Source: Bog-159 sp049511415 (GTDB taxonomy: Bacteria > Acidobacteriota > Terriglobia > Bryobacterales > Bryobacteraceae). From it: DNA of 64,000 nt. The DNA lies in contig JBEKYC010000010.1 of the NCBI GenBank assembly GCA_049511415.1, positions 1 through 64,000 on the forward strand. Direction: 5' to 3'. The stretch's first letter is position 1, and every line of letters begins with the position of its first letter. Position numbers and translations under genes: made by a program. The notes beneath the pieces are model-generated. The model was given only the letters and a program-made list of their open reading frames with translations, made no database searches and was not told the DNA's origin. Below, piece by piece: positions 1 to 8,896 of this stretch.

Positions 1-1319
1 AAATGATGGCCGATGACGCTTGAGGGGCGGCCGCTCGATTGCGCGAACTGGTCGATATCGAGCGTCGAGGTGTTGGATGCCAGCACGCAACCGGGCCGCG
101 TGACGCGCCCCAGATCGGCGAATACGGATTTCTTCAACTCCAGGTTTTCGAATACAGCTTCCACCACGAGATCCACCTGGTCGAAGCCATCGTAGTTTAA
201 TGTGGGGCGGATGAGCGACATCACCCGCTCCACTTGCTCGGCCGTCATCTTGCCCTTACTGGCCGAGATTTCGTAATTTTTGCGAATGGTGGCGAGGCCC
301 CGGTCGAGAGCCGCCTGGTCGGTTTCCTTTAGCAGCACCGGGATGCCCGCGTTGGCATAGTTCATGGCGATGCCGCCGCCCATGGTTCCGGCGCCGATCA
401 CGGCCGCCGAACGGATCTCGGCGGTGGGCGTGTCTTTGGCGATACCGGGGATCTTGGCGGCTTCGCGCTCGGCGAAAAACAGGCGGATCAGGTTGCGCGA
501 CTCGGCCGAGAGCACGCAATCGGCGAATAACTCGATCTCGCGCACCGAGCCGGCATCGAAGCCGTTTAGTACACCGGCGGCAATGGCTTCGACCGCGGCA
601 TAGGGGGCGTGGGCGCCGCGGGCGGTCTTCTTCAGGCCGGCGCGGGCCGCGTCAATGGCGGCGGCCGCAGCAGAGTGATCCGCGATTTTATGCGACTGTT
701 CGCGAACCTTGCGCGTTTCACCGGCAGCGGCTTTGGCGCGCGCGAAGGCGATTGCGCCAGTCAGCAAATCGCCATCGACAACATGATCGACGATGCCTTC
801 GGCCAGGGCGCGTTTGGCGGGGATGTGCTGGCCCAGCGTGCATAGCTCCACGGCAGTGGCCACCCCGCAGAGGCGCGGCAGACGCTGCGTCCCACCGGCG
901 CCGGGGATAATGCCCAACAGCACTTCCGGCTGCCCGACCTTGGCGCTCGGCACGGCCACGCGGTAATGGCAGGCCATGGCAAACTCCAGGCCGCCGCCCA
1001 GAGCCGTGCCGTGAATCGCGCAGACTACGGGCTTCGGACAATCTTCGATGCGGCGCAGCAGCGCGTGCACGCGATGGGACCGGTCGATGGAGACTTCGCG
1101 ATTCGGAATGGCGCCGAAAACTTTGATATCGGCGCCGGCGATGAATGTATTGCCCGCGCCGATTAGTACTACCGCTTTCGCGGCCGGATCGGCGGCGGCG
1201 CGCGCTACGCCGGCGTCGATGCCTTCGGGGACGCCGGGGCTGAGGGCATTTACGGGCGGATTGTCGATGGTGATAATGGCAACGTCATCTTGGACGGTGT
1301 AATGGACGAGTTCTGGCAT
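1..1319 (-). CDS. Enoyl-CoA hydratase / 3-hydroxyacyl-CoA dehydrogenase (FadB/FadJ-like), 3' end outside window
   Basis: Multifunctional beta-oxidation enzyme that hydrates enoyl-CoA and oxidises the 3-hydroxyacyl-CoA with NAD. About 439 residues are visible from an ATG at 1319; the gene runs off the left edge. The crotonase half shows the CoA/oxyanion motif AGADI (61-65), GGGLE with a catalytic-type Glu112, and QPEVLLGIIPGAGG with the second catalytic-type Glu132. The dehydrogenase half begins near residue 303 with the dinucleotide fold GAGTMGGG (G308, G310, G313). This hydratase-first order is that of FadB/FadJ. The missing C-terminus would hold the rest of the dehydrogenase domains. Whether it is FadB or FadJ cannot be told without a partner thiolase, which is not in view. 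Confidence 0.93.
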   Translation of the reverse strand, partial: MPELVHYTVQDDVAIITIDNPPVNALSPGVPEGIDAGVARAAADPAAKAVVLIGAGNTFIAGADIKVFGAIPNREVSIDRSHRVHALLRRIEDCPKPVVCAIHGTALGGGLEFAMACHYRVAVPSAKVGQPEVLLGIIPGAGGTQRLPRLCGVATAVELCTLGQHIPAKRALAEGIVDHVVDGDLLTGAIAFARAKAAAGETRKVREQSHKIADHSAAAAAIDAARAGLKKTARGAHAPYAAVEAIAAGVLNGFDAGSVREIELFADCVLSAESRNLIRLFFAEREAAKIPGIAKDTPTAEIRSAAVIGAGTMGGGIAMNYANAGIPVLLKETDQAALDRGLATIRKNYEISASKGKMTAEQVERVMSLIRPTLNYDGFDQVDLVVEAVFENLELKKSVFADLGRVTRPGCVLASNTSTLDIDQFAQSSGRPSSVIGHH

Positions 1320-1757
1320 GGGATGATCCGATCCATTATGGCATTGCGGCAGTAGAATTTGGACGGGTGCAATTATGGTGGGCGCGGCAAGGTTGTTGGC
1401 GCTCGTGCCGTATCAGCGCTGGTGAAGGAATGCCAGGAGCTGCGCGCGAGATCGGACATATGGCAGACGTTCTCCGCCAAATGGGTTGGGTGATGCGGCG
1501 ACGCCCCGGCAGGTTGTCCGTGTCAGTCGATCGGCGGCGTTCACGCAGGGGACTCGGCCCGGCGAGAGTATCCGGATTCCAGGTGATGGCCGCGCCAGCT
1601 TGATGGCTCTGGGAACGGGCAGGGTAGCCCTATTGGATGCAAATCCCGCCACTTCCGGGGCACAAACTGTACGATCCGCCAGGAAAGTCTCACCCCACTG
1701 TGTCCACCGCACGGTGCGCGGCACGTATCACTCGTTGGAGCGGCGGTGCCATATCAG
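1320..1757. other. Intergenic stretch, nothing recognised
   Basis: About 440 bases between two minus-strand genes. Open frames on both strands translate to Arg/Ser/Pro-rich sequence typical of chance frames in GC-rich DNA, without a recognisable family, start signal or RNA structure. It may be eroded coding sequence, but I cannot name a source. Confidence 0.4.
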
Positions 1758-2120
1758 TCAACTGGCTTTTCCGAGCTCTGATAGGAGGTTGTCCAGAGCG
1801 TTATCAACACCTAAGGCACGGCGTCGAACCACTGTGTACAAGTCTCGAATCGCTTTGAGCGCCTCGGGGCGGCCTTCATCAGGTACGATGTCCAAGTCGA
1901 ACGCACGCTCGATGATATTACCGTTCGCGTCCAGCAGTTCGATCAAATATCTGGGATCGAGATCGTCCGCTTTCTGGATCTCGACGATGCGGACGCCGTA
2001 GTCCGGAAAGGCGGTCTGATAAGTGCTTTTGTCCGCAGTGGGCTCCCAAATCACCGACCCGTGAGCAGTCCTCTCGGCTAACCTTTGTGCGAGTTGCAAA
2101 AGCTTTGCTTCAGCCGTCAC
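1758..2120 (-). CDS. Hypothetical protein, 120 aa
   Basis: Unrecognised small soluble acidic protein. It starts with GTG at 2120, overlapping the stop of the upstream gene (GTGA, 4 bases), so the two are probably translationally coupled. The sequence has ordinary protein composition: an amphipathic N-terminal helix (KLLQLAQRLAERT), a central aromatic/acidic part that looks like beta strands (YGVRIVEIQ, RYLIELLDANGNII) and a C-terminal helix. No cysteines, signal peptide or membrane segment. The coupling suggests it works with the membrane-anchored neighbour, perhaps as a two-protein accessory unit; function unknown. Confidence 0.6.
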   Translation of the reverse strand: MTAEAKLLQLAQRLAERTAHGSVIWEPTADKSTYQTAFPDYGVRIVEIQKADDLDPRYLIELLDANGNIIERAFDLDIVPDEGRPEALKAIRDLYTVVRRRALGVDNALDNLLSELGKAS

Positions 2121-2599
2121 TTTTTTGGGCCTCCGATCGTCTGCTGAACCGCGATCACGATTTCGTTCAGCTTATCGCCTTCTTTAACTATAATCCGGTT
2201 GAGCGACGGCGCGTCAGGTGGAACCCTTTTCGCCGCGAGCGACCTCTCTACCTTCTCTTCGATACCTTTGAACTGCAGAATGATGCTCTGAATGTCAGTT
2301 TTCTGATTTTCGGTGAGATGTGGGTAAGTTCCTTTGAATGTGGCGAGTTGCCGACGGAGGGAGGAATAGCGTGCCGGCAGGATTTCCCAGACCGAAGTGC
2401 GGTGGAGCGCCTTAAGTTCGTCCATGTCCGCAGCAGTTTGTAGCGCCAGCTTCTCGCGAACCCCAGCGACCGCCTCGCTTGCCTTCTCGGCGGCCTTTTT
2501 CGAGCGTAGTCCAACGCTGATCGTGATTGCGAAACCGACCAATGATGCGAGAAAACCCAACACGCTCGCCGGATCTGCCCATTGGTGAAAGAATCCCAT
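2117..2599 (-). CDS. Hypothetical membrane-anchored coiled-coil protein, 160 aa
   Basis: Start chosen at the ATG at 2599 because the frame beyond it has non-protein-like composition and the residues after it form a sensible N-terminus. One membrane helix (about residues 12-30, VLGFLASLVGFAITISVGL) is followed by a long helical, charged region (KKAAEKASEAVAGVREKL) likely to form a coiled coil. It probably sits in the inner membrane with the helical part in the cytoplasm. It overlaps the downstream 120-aa gene by 4 bases. No family recognised; the pair may be a small accessory cassette. Confidence 0.55.
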   Translation of the reverse strand: MGFFHQWADPASVLGFLASLVGFAITISVGLRSKKAAEKASEAVAGVREKLALQTAADMDELKALHRTSVWEILPARYSSLRRQLATFKGTYPHLTENQKTDIQSIILQFKGIEEKVERSLAAKRVPPDAPSLNRIIVKEGDKLNEIVIAVQQTIGGPKK

Positions 2600-2640
2600 T
2601 GTGATCCTGATTACAGATTGTAGGAAACACAAAACGCCTG

Positions 2641-3327
2641 CTATACCCCGCACGCTACCCGAAACCCGTAATCCGCATAGTGAAACTCGGGCGGGATGCT
2701 GCTGCGCGCGGCGCAACGGGCGATCTTGATTTGGTGCCGCCATGCGCCCCCGCGCGACGCACGGCGCGTGCCTGTGGGCGGACCTGGTGGATTGTCGATG
2801 GGTGAGGCCGCGTAGTAGCCGGGATCGTACCAGTCCGCGCACCATTCGTGCACGTTCTCGCACATGTCGTAGAGTCCGTAGGCATTGGGCGCGGCGGTGG
2901 CGACCGGCTCGGGCGCGCGCAGCCAGCGCGAGCCGTAATCGGACCGCTCGAAGACCGGCTGATTACCCCATGGGTACAGGTACTGCTCGACGCCGCCGCG
3001 CGCGGCGCGCTCCCATTCGGCTTCGGTGGGCAAGCGGAAACCCAGTCCGGATTCAGCCGACAGCCAGACGCCGTATGCCACCGCGTCGAACCAGCTCACG
3101 CCCACCACCGGCTGCGACGGATCGGCGAAATCGGGCTGCTCGCGGAATGGCGTCAAGGCGCGGCCGGTGCCATGGCGGAACACGTCATATTCCGCGTTGG
3201 TCACCTGGCAGCGGCCCAGCCGGAATGCCGCCACCGATACGCGATGTACTGGACGCTCTTCGTCACGGCCGTCGGCTTGGCCCATCAGAAATTCACCGCC
3301 GGGAATCAGAATCAAACCGGGAATCAC
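2641..3327 (-). CDS. SUMF1/FGE-sulfatase-like domain protein
   Basis: A 228-residue protein made almost entirely of a formylglycine-generating-enzyme-type fold. Hallmarks: IPGGEFLMGQADG near the N-terminus, VTNAEYDVF, PVVGVSWFDAVAYGVWL, RLPTEAEWERAARGG, NAYGLYDMCENVHEWCADW, and the end RCAARSS...YGFRVA. True FGE has two catalytic cysteines a few residues before the RCAARS segment; here that stretch reads WRHQIKIA and has none, so sulfatase maturation is unlikely. Such proteins often act as binding or scaffold domains. It starts with GTG at 3327, overlapping the RNase R stop by 4 bases, so it is translationally coupled to rnr. Confidence 0.88.
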   Translation of the reverse strand: MIPGLILIPGGEFLMGQADGRDEERPVHRVSVAAFRLGRCQVTNAEYDVFRHGTGRALTPFREQPDFADPSQPVVGVSWFDAVAYGVWLSAESGLGFRLPTEAEWERAARGGVEQYLYPWGNQPVFERSDYGSRWLRAPEPVATAAPNAYGLYDMCENVHEWCADWYDPGYYAASPIDNPPGPPTGTRRASRGGAWRHQIKIARCAARSSIPPEFHYADYGFRVACGV

Positions 3328-5609
3328 GAGCGTGTCCGCTTCTTGCGCTTACGCGGCGGCTCGACCAGCGAAAATTGCAACTTGCGCTCGGCGGCGTCCA
3401 CGCGATCGAGCGACACCTGCACTTTATCGCCGATCGAAAACTCACGACGGGTGTGCTGGCCGATAATCTTGCGCACATTTTCGTGATAGGTATAGCGGTC
3501 GTCGGGCAGCGTGTCGATGGGCACCAGGCCCTCGATAAACAGGTCTTCCAGTTCCACAAACAGGCCGTATTTCGTGGTGCTGATGACCAGCGCGGCGAAC
3601 TCCTCGCCCACGCGCGCCTCCATGAATTTTACTTTCTTCCATTCGACCAGCTCGCGCTCGGCATCCGCGGCGCGGCGTTCGGATTGCGAGCATTCCTCCG
3701 CCACGGCGCGCAATTCTGGCTCGTCCGGCGCGGATTTCTCCAGCAGCGCGGCACGCAGCAGACGGTGGACGATCAGATCCGGATAGCGGCGAATGGGCGA
3801 CGTGAAGTGCGTGTACGACTCCGCCGCCAGTGCGAAGTGGCCTACATTTTCGGTGCTGTAACGCGCTTGCTTGAGGGAGCGCAGCATCAGGTAGCTGAGG
3901 ATGCGTTCTTCCGGCTTGCCTTCTATCTTGGCGACCAGCTTTTGATAGTTCCGGGACGAGATGCCGGCCGAAGCGCCCGGCAGCACGATCTCCTTGCGGA
4001 TCTTCCGGCCGTCGCGGCGATGGTCCGAGTAGCCGAATTTCTTCACCGGAATCGCGCCGGCGCCCAGTGAATAGCCGAAGTGCGCGGCGACCTCCTCGAA
4101 TTCCATGACGCGCTTGGGATCGGGCTGCTCGTGGATACGGTAAATGGACGCCTCCAGCGTCTCTTCCAAGTGCGAGGCCACGGCTTCATTGGCGGCCAGC
4201 ATGAATTCCTCGATCAACCGGTGCGCCATGTTGCGCGGGGCGCGGATGACGCCGGTCATTTCGCCGAACTCGTCGAACTCGATGAGTGGCTCGGGCAAGT
4301 CGAAATCGATGGAACCGCGCCGCACGCGCTTGCGGTTCAAGATCAGCGCTAGTTCCTGCATCAGCTCGAAACGCACCACCAGCGGCGCATAACGAGCACG
4401 CTGGGCCGCGTCGCCTTCGAGCAGCAGATGCACGTTGGTGTACGTCATGCGCTCCGCGCTGCGGATCACGCCGGCCGTAAACTGCTGCGCCACGCGGTCG
4501 CCCTGGTGATCGAATTCCATGAGCGCCGATAGCACCAACCGGTCGGCCTGCGGGACCAGCGAGCAGACATCCGTGGAAAGCTCGAAAGGCAGCATGGGCA
4601 CAGCGCGATCCGGGAAGTATACGCTGGTGCCGCGCAAGCGGGCTTCCGCGTCGATGGGCGTACCTGGGCGGACATAATGGCTGACATCCGCGATATGCAC
4701 ATGCAGCGCGTAGTTTCCGTTGGGCTGCCGGTCCACCCACACGGCGTCATCGAAATCGCGCGCGGTCTCGCCGTCGATGGTGACCACGTCGAAGCCGCGG
4801 AAATCCTGGCGCCCGGCGAGATCCTCGGCGGTGATGACGTGCGGAATGCGCTCGGCCTGCTCCACCACTTCGGGCGGAAACTGGTGCGGCAGATGATGCT
4901 TGCGGATGACGATTTCGACGTCGATGCCGAAATCATCCGGATGGCCCAGGATTTCGATCACGCGGCCCGCGGCCCGCCCGCCGTCCTCCGGAAACTCCAA
5001 CAATTCCACGTTGACGATCAGTCCATCCAGATCGGCGGGGTCCGAGACCATGATGGGCTGCGCGCCAATGCGGTCGATCTGGCGCTTGCCGGCGGGAATT
5101 TCCATGCCTTCGGGGATGTCGATCCATTGCCGGATGCGCTCATCCTGCGGCACGACGTAATAGCCGCGACGCCCCACGCGAAATTCGCCGACCACCGTGG
5201 GATGCGCGCGCTTCAGGACCTTGACGATCTCGCCGTCGGCGCGGCCGTCGGATTCGATGCGCGCGATGCGAACCAGCACGCGGTCGCCATGCATGGCCTG
5301 GCGCGCGGAATCGGCGGGAATATAGATGTCGCCCTTAATGCCTTCCACGGGACGCTCAGCGATCAGGAAGCCGTAGCCATCGCGATGCATGTTGATGCGG
5401 CCGATGGTGAATTCGCGCGTGCGGGAGGTGGCCACATAATGGCCGGAGCGCAATTCCACCAGCTCGCCGCGCGCCAGCAGCCGGGCGAGCGACAGATCCA
5501 AGCTGTCGCGGGCCGCGCCTTTGGCGCCCAGTTCGCGCAGGAGCTGTTTGAAATTGGCCTTGGCGTGCGGCAGTCGGGTGATGTGGTCGAGCAACGCCGC
5601 ATCGGTCAT
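3324..5609 (-). CDS. rnr: Ribonuclease R (3'-5' exoribonuclease)
   Basis: 761-residue RNB-family exonuclease that degrades structured RNA from the 3' end. Order of parts: N-terminal winged-helix-like region (1-60), cold-shock RNA-binding region with GRINMHRDGYGFLI, RNB catalytic core, S1 domain (about 660-745) and a basic tail RKRKKRTRS. The core shows the metal-site run TIDGETARDFDDAVWV and the later HFTSPIRRYPDLIVHRLL. Length and order match RNase R rather than the shorter RNase II. The next gene begins inside its stop codon. Confidence 0.96.
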   Translation of the reverse strand: MTDAALLDHITRLPHAKANFKQLLRELGAKGAARDSLDLSLARLLARGELVELRSGHYVATSRTREFTIGRINMHRDGYGFLIAERPVEGIKGDIYIPADSARQAMHGDRVLVRIARIESDGRADGEIVKVLKRAHPTVVGEFRVGRRGYYVVPQDERIRQWIDIPEGMEIPAGKRQIDRIGAQPIMVSDPADLDGLIVNVELLEFPEDGGRAAGRVIEILGHPDDFGIDVEIVIRKHHLPHQFPPEVVEQAERIPHVITAEDLAGRQDFRGFDVVTIDGETARDFDDAVWVDRQPNGNYALHVHIADVSHYVRPGTPIDAEARLRGTSVYFPDRAVPMLPFELSTDVCSLVPQADRLVLSALMEFDHQGDRVAQQFTAGVIRSAERMTYTNVHLLLEGDAAQRARYAPLVVRFELMQELALILNRKRVRRGSIDFDLPEPLIEFDEFGEMTGVIRAPRNMAHRLIEEFMLAANEAVASHLEETLEASIYRIHEQPDPKRVMEFEEVAAHFGYSLGAGAIPVKKFGYSDHRRDGRKIRKEIVLPGASAGISSRNYQKLVAKIEGKPEERILSYLMLRSLKQARYSTENVGHFALAAESYTHFTSPIRRYPDLIVHRLLRAALLEKSAPDEPELRAVAEECSQSERRAADAERELVEWKKVKFMEARVGEEFAALVISTTKYGLFVELEDLFIEGLVPIDTLPDDRYTYHENVRKIIGQHTRREFSIGDKVQVSLDRVDAAERKLQFSLVEPPRKRKKRTRS

Positions 5610-5634
5610 CTTTCGATTGTAGGTCAGCAGCGGA

Positions 5635-7209
5635 CTACTCAGGCCATGTGACTATGTTCAGGTTGAGTGTTGCCGTATCGCCCTCGCCGAGGCGCACCGT
5701 TTGTGCCTGCTGCCTCACACCCAGGGTGAATACAGCATCTTTCACGGCGCCGCTCTCCACGTTCCCGTTCGGGACGAAGGCGAAGGCGAAATATGTCGCG
5801 GGGTAAAGGCCTTCGAAGTTGAATCGCCCTTCGCCATCGCAGCCTGTTACGCGCAAGGACTGGAAGGGGTCGAAACGTTCCTGGTCCGCGTCAATCAGCG
5901 CGACCATCACGCCTGCCCCATCTTCCACAGTGCCGTGCACGCGCGCGGCGTTGGATTTGTAAACCACGCGCAGGGGCGAAACGGCGCGATCCAACGACAC
6001 ATCCCGGCCCATGACATCGTGGTTATCCAGCAGCACGGATTTCAAGTAGTAACCGGGGACGTGATCCCAGACGGCAACGCGGTAGCGGCCCGGATAGAGT
6101 TTTTCGAAATGCAGAGATCCGTCCGGCGCTTCCGTGCTCATGGACTCCTCTCCGCCGGCAACAGGCATCAGGGAGACGGCGACGCGGGTCCTCGTGCCCG
6201 GCGTTTGGATACCTTCCACAGCGCCCGCTAACTCGAAGGGAGGGTACATCCGTACCTTGGCGTCATCGACGTCGTGCTGCGGCATTCTGAGATCCGCAAA
6301 ACCCTGCCAACTCACCGATCCGCGCTGGAGTTCCGCAGTGATCTGCCAATCGCCCGGCCGCACCGCCGGAAATTCGAAACCGCCATCCTTGCCAGACTCC
6401 ACTGCGGCTTCCGCCCGGCCCCAACCGATCTCCGAGAGTAACAACAGCTTCACGCCGCCGGCCGGCTTTCCCTCGTCGTCGAACACCGAACCGCGCAGAT
6501 GATAGACGGGCGCGGACCGCAGCCGGATCTCATAGCCAGACAGATCGGAGCCTTCGTGCACCACGATCGTTTCGGCCGCCGTTATCTCGGTCGCATCGGG
6601 GAAGTAAGTGGGCGCCCAGATCCAGCCTTCTTCTTCCGGCGGCTTCGGGGCGAGCGGAGAGATGTTTTCCGGTTTGCGGCCCAATGGGGTTCCGGCGAGC
6701 ACCGGCCGGGCGCGTAATTGATAGGCTCCGGGGACCAAGCCATCCTGCGAAAACTGGCCGTTTGCATCGGTCGTCATGACGGCGCCGCTCATAGCATGCA
6801 CGCGGAATAGCTCCACCCGGACCCGCGCTACAGGCTGGCCTCCGGCATCGAGCACCCGGCCGCGCAAGCTGCCCAAAGGAGTCAATGGGACAGGCAGGTG
6901 CACGACCGCGCCCCGTGCGACATGGAACGGTCTCGACGCGGGGTCTGCCCGGTGCGGCGCGAGATACCCGTGGGGCGCTTCAAACGTGGGCAGATAATCG
7001 CCTTCTTTAACGCCATCAAATTGAAAGGCGCCGGTGGCATTGCTGGTGACCAGATATTGTGGCTTGTCACACGCAGATGACGCAGCGAGTTTGACGGCTA
7101 CGCCGGAGACGCCGGCTTGCGTAACTCGGTTGAACGCGGCGCCTTCTACCACGCCAACGTCCTGTGCCCACAGCAGCGAAACACCGAGAAAGAGGAAGGC
7201 GGCTTTCAC
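5635..7209 (-). CDS. Secreted protein with repeated carboxypeptidase-regulatory-like domains
   Basis: 524-residue exported protein. Signal peptide MKAAFLFLGVSLLWAQ with likely cleavage after AQ. The mature part is all-beta and contains at least three CarboxypepD_reg/SdrD-B-like modules, visible as VSGVAVKLAAS...ATGAFQFDGVKEGDY, LRGRVLDAGGQPVARVRVEL...GQFSQDGLVPGAYQL, and LRGSVFDDEGKPAGGVKLLL...GFEFPAVRPGDW. No catalytic domain is present, so it is probably a binding or surface protein. Such proteins are expanded in Acidobacteriota. It stands between rnr and the sigma/anti-sigma pair with no clear operon partner. Confidence 0.8.
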   Translation of the reverse strand: MKAAFLFLGVSLLWAQDVGVVEGAAFNRVTQAGVSGVAVKLAASSACDKPQYLVTSNATGAFQFDGVKEGDYLPTFEAPHGYLAPHRADPASRPFHVARGAVVHLPVPLTPLGSLRGRVLDAGGQPVARVRVELFRVHAMSGAVMTTDANGQFSQDGLVPGAYQLRARPVLAGTPLGRKPENISPLAPKPPEEEGWIWAPTYFPDATEITAAETIVVHEGSDLSGYEIRLRSAPVYHLRGSVFDDEGKPAGGVKLLLLSEIGWGRAEAAVESGKDGGFEFPAVRPGDWQITAELQRGSVSWQGFADLRMPQHDVDDAKVRMYPPFELAGAVEGIQTPGTRTRVAVSLMPVAGGEESMSTEAPDGSLHFEKLYPGRYRVAVWDHVPGYYLKSVLLDNHDVMGRDVSLDRAVSPLRVVYKSNAARVHGTVEDGAGVMVALIDADQERFDPFQSLRVTGCDGEGRFNFEGLYPATYFAFAFVPNGNVESGAVKDAVFTLGVRQQAQTVRLGEGDTATLNLNIVTWPE

Positions 7210-7309
7210 GGAAATCCTCCGTTCCGAATGATGACCCGACGATCACCTGATAGTGGGGCAATGCAAACGAGCCTGCCAACTTCAAGTTAACACCAGCCGG
7301 GTGAGGCGG

Positions 7310-8305
7310 TCAGTGGAATTCGAGCGTGACTTTTTGGACTTGCCCGGTGACCGGTTGTCCCAGTGTCGTGCCATCGTTATTTTGAAAGCGCACGGCGGAT
7401 TGATCCTGGGGCATCAGCATCAGCATCAATTCGATTGTTCCGGGTTTGTCCGACTGCAGTCCGCCGCTGGCCGGCAATATATATTGTTGGGCCTTGGCGA
7501 CCGCTTCGCTGGCGACCAGATTCATGCCGCCGGCCGCGCCGCGCTGGAAAAGAAGCAGGTTCCCGGCGGCTGGAGGTTCGACTTGTAGGCGCACGGAGTC
7601 ACCGGCATGCAGCACGGTTCCGACCGGCGCCAGCGCGTATCCGCCGTCCGGATTGGCAAGTAGCACCTGGTATTCGAGCACCGGGCTTGTGGACGATGCG
7701 GCCGCGACCTTGGCACGACCAAATGCGCCCATGGCCGGGAGCCTCCTTGCGGCGAGAGCCGGTGCCGGCGTCGGAGTCGGCGCCGGAGCCGCACTTTGTT
7801 CCACAGAGGGCGCAGGCGGAATAGCCGCAGGAGGGGGAACTGGCTGGACCTCTGCCTGCGTGGTTTCCGTCGCGGCGGTTAGGTTTGACCGGACGGCTCT
7901 CTTCGCGAGAGCAGGTCGTTTGACCGGCGCCTGCGCCGCTTCCGGAAGCGGCACGGGCACGCGAGGCGCCGTGACATCCGCCACGATTGTTTCCGGCCGT
8001 ACGGCCGGCTTGGGACGGAGAAACACCACGCCGGCCACGATCAGCAACATTGCCAAGGCACCAGCCAGCGCCAGCGTCGCGGGCCGCCGGAGCCATGTCC
8101 ACCGGCGCGGCGGTTCCAAGGCCGCCAACAACTGCTGGCGCGCCGCCGGGTCTTGCAAGGCATCCCGCAAGCCTTGTTCCTTGGCCAGCGCATCAAACAG
8201 ATCCTGATCCTCCAGCGCGGCTTCCAGCAAGGCCCGCTGTTCGGCTGGGCTGAGGGCGCCGGTAGCATAACCGCCGATCAGTTTTTGGATATCCTCGCGG
8301 CTCAT
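7310..8305 (-). CDS. Putative membrane anti-sigma factor, no zinc motif
   Basis: 331 residues from the ATG at 8305, chosen because it overlaps the sigma-factor stop (ATGA) and starts a helical domain. Residues 1-75 (MSREDIQKLIGGYATGALSPAEQRALLE) resemble the cytoplasmic sigma-binding part of anti-sigma factors but lack the HxxxCxxC zinc residues. A single membrane helix (ATLALAGALAMLLIVAGVVF) follows, then a long Pro/Ala linker and a C-terminal beta domain (about 215-331) resembling DUF4384-type modules. Topology predicts a cytoplasmic N-terminus and periplasmic sensor. Its role is inferred from coupling to the ECF sigma gene. Confidence 0.75.
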   Translation of the reverse strand: MSREDIQKLIGGYATGALSPAEQRALLEAALEDQDLFDALAKEQGLRDALQDPAARQQLLAALEPPRRWTWLRRPATLALAGALAMLLIVAGVVFLRPKPAVRPETIVADVTAPRVPVPLPEAAQAPVKRPALAKRAVRSNLTAATETTQAEVQPVPPPAAIPPAPSVEQSAAPAPTPTPAPALAARRLPAMGAFGRAKVAAASSTSPVLEYQVLLANPDGGYALAPVGTVLHAGDSVRLQVEPPAAGNLLLFQRGAAGGMNLVASEAVAKAQQYILPASGGLQSDKPGTIELMLMLMPQDQSAVRFQNNDGTTLGQPVTGQVQKVTLEFH

Positions 8306-8811
8306 TTCTTTCCCGGCTCCCAGTCTCCACCCATCAAATCCAGCAGTTGCTGGCGGCAGCGGAAGTCCCATGTGTAGACGGTATTGATCGACTGCGCGCC
8401 CATGGCTTTTTGTATCTCGCCAAAGCTCCTTCCTTGCAATTTCAGGCGCATGAGCTGGCGGCAGCGCTCGCCGAGCTGGCCCACCGATTGGACCAGCCGC
8501 TCGATCATCAGCTTGCGCTCGACCAGGGTGGAGGGATCGGCGTCCAGGTCGGGCAACTGTATGTCGGTGATGGAAACCTGGTTGTACTCCCCATGACGCT
8601 GCGATTTGCGCCGCAGGCTCATGATTTTGAACCGCGCGATGCGCAGAGAGAGTGGAACCAGTTCCTCAATCCGTTCCACCTGGCTGTATTTCTCGTGCAG
8701 GAGGATCAACACCTCTTGCGCCAGATCTTCGGCAATATCCCTGCTAAGATGAGATGCCGCGAAAGCCACAATCCTTTCACGTAACTTGCGCAGGATCTCT
8801 TCTCTTTCCAC
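8302..8811 (-). CDS. ECF-type RNA polymerase sigma factor
   Basis: 169-residue sigma-70 family protein of ECF length. Region 2 appears as DIAEDLAQEVLILLHEKY and LSLRIARFKIMSLRR; region 4 as LMRLKLQGRSFGEIQKAM followed by the recognition-helix-like INTVYTWDFRCRQQLL. Its stop overlaps the start of the anti-sigma-like gene, so the pair should be co-translated. No box clearly matching an ECF autoregulated promoter was identified upstream. Confidence 0.88.
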   Translation of the reverse strand: MEREEILRKLRERIVAFAASHLSRDIAEDLAQEVLILLHEKYSQVERIEELVPLSLRIARFKIMSLRRKSQRHGEYNQVSITDIQLPDLDADPSTLVERKLMIERLVQSVGQLGERCRQLMRLKLQGRSFGEIQKAMGAQSINTVYTWDFRCRQQLLDLMGGDWEPGKK

Positions 8812-8896
8812 GCCGGTTCACCGAATGAAGCACCTATGATAACAGCGGCGCCGGCCCGGCGGTTCACGGTGCTAGAATCGGCGACAGAGGGTCCAT

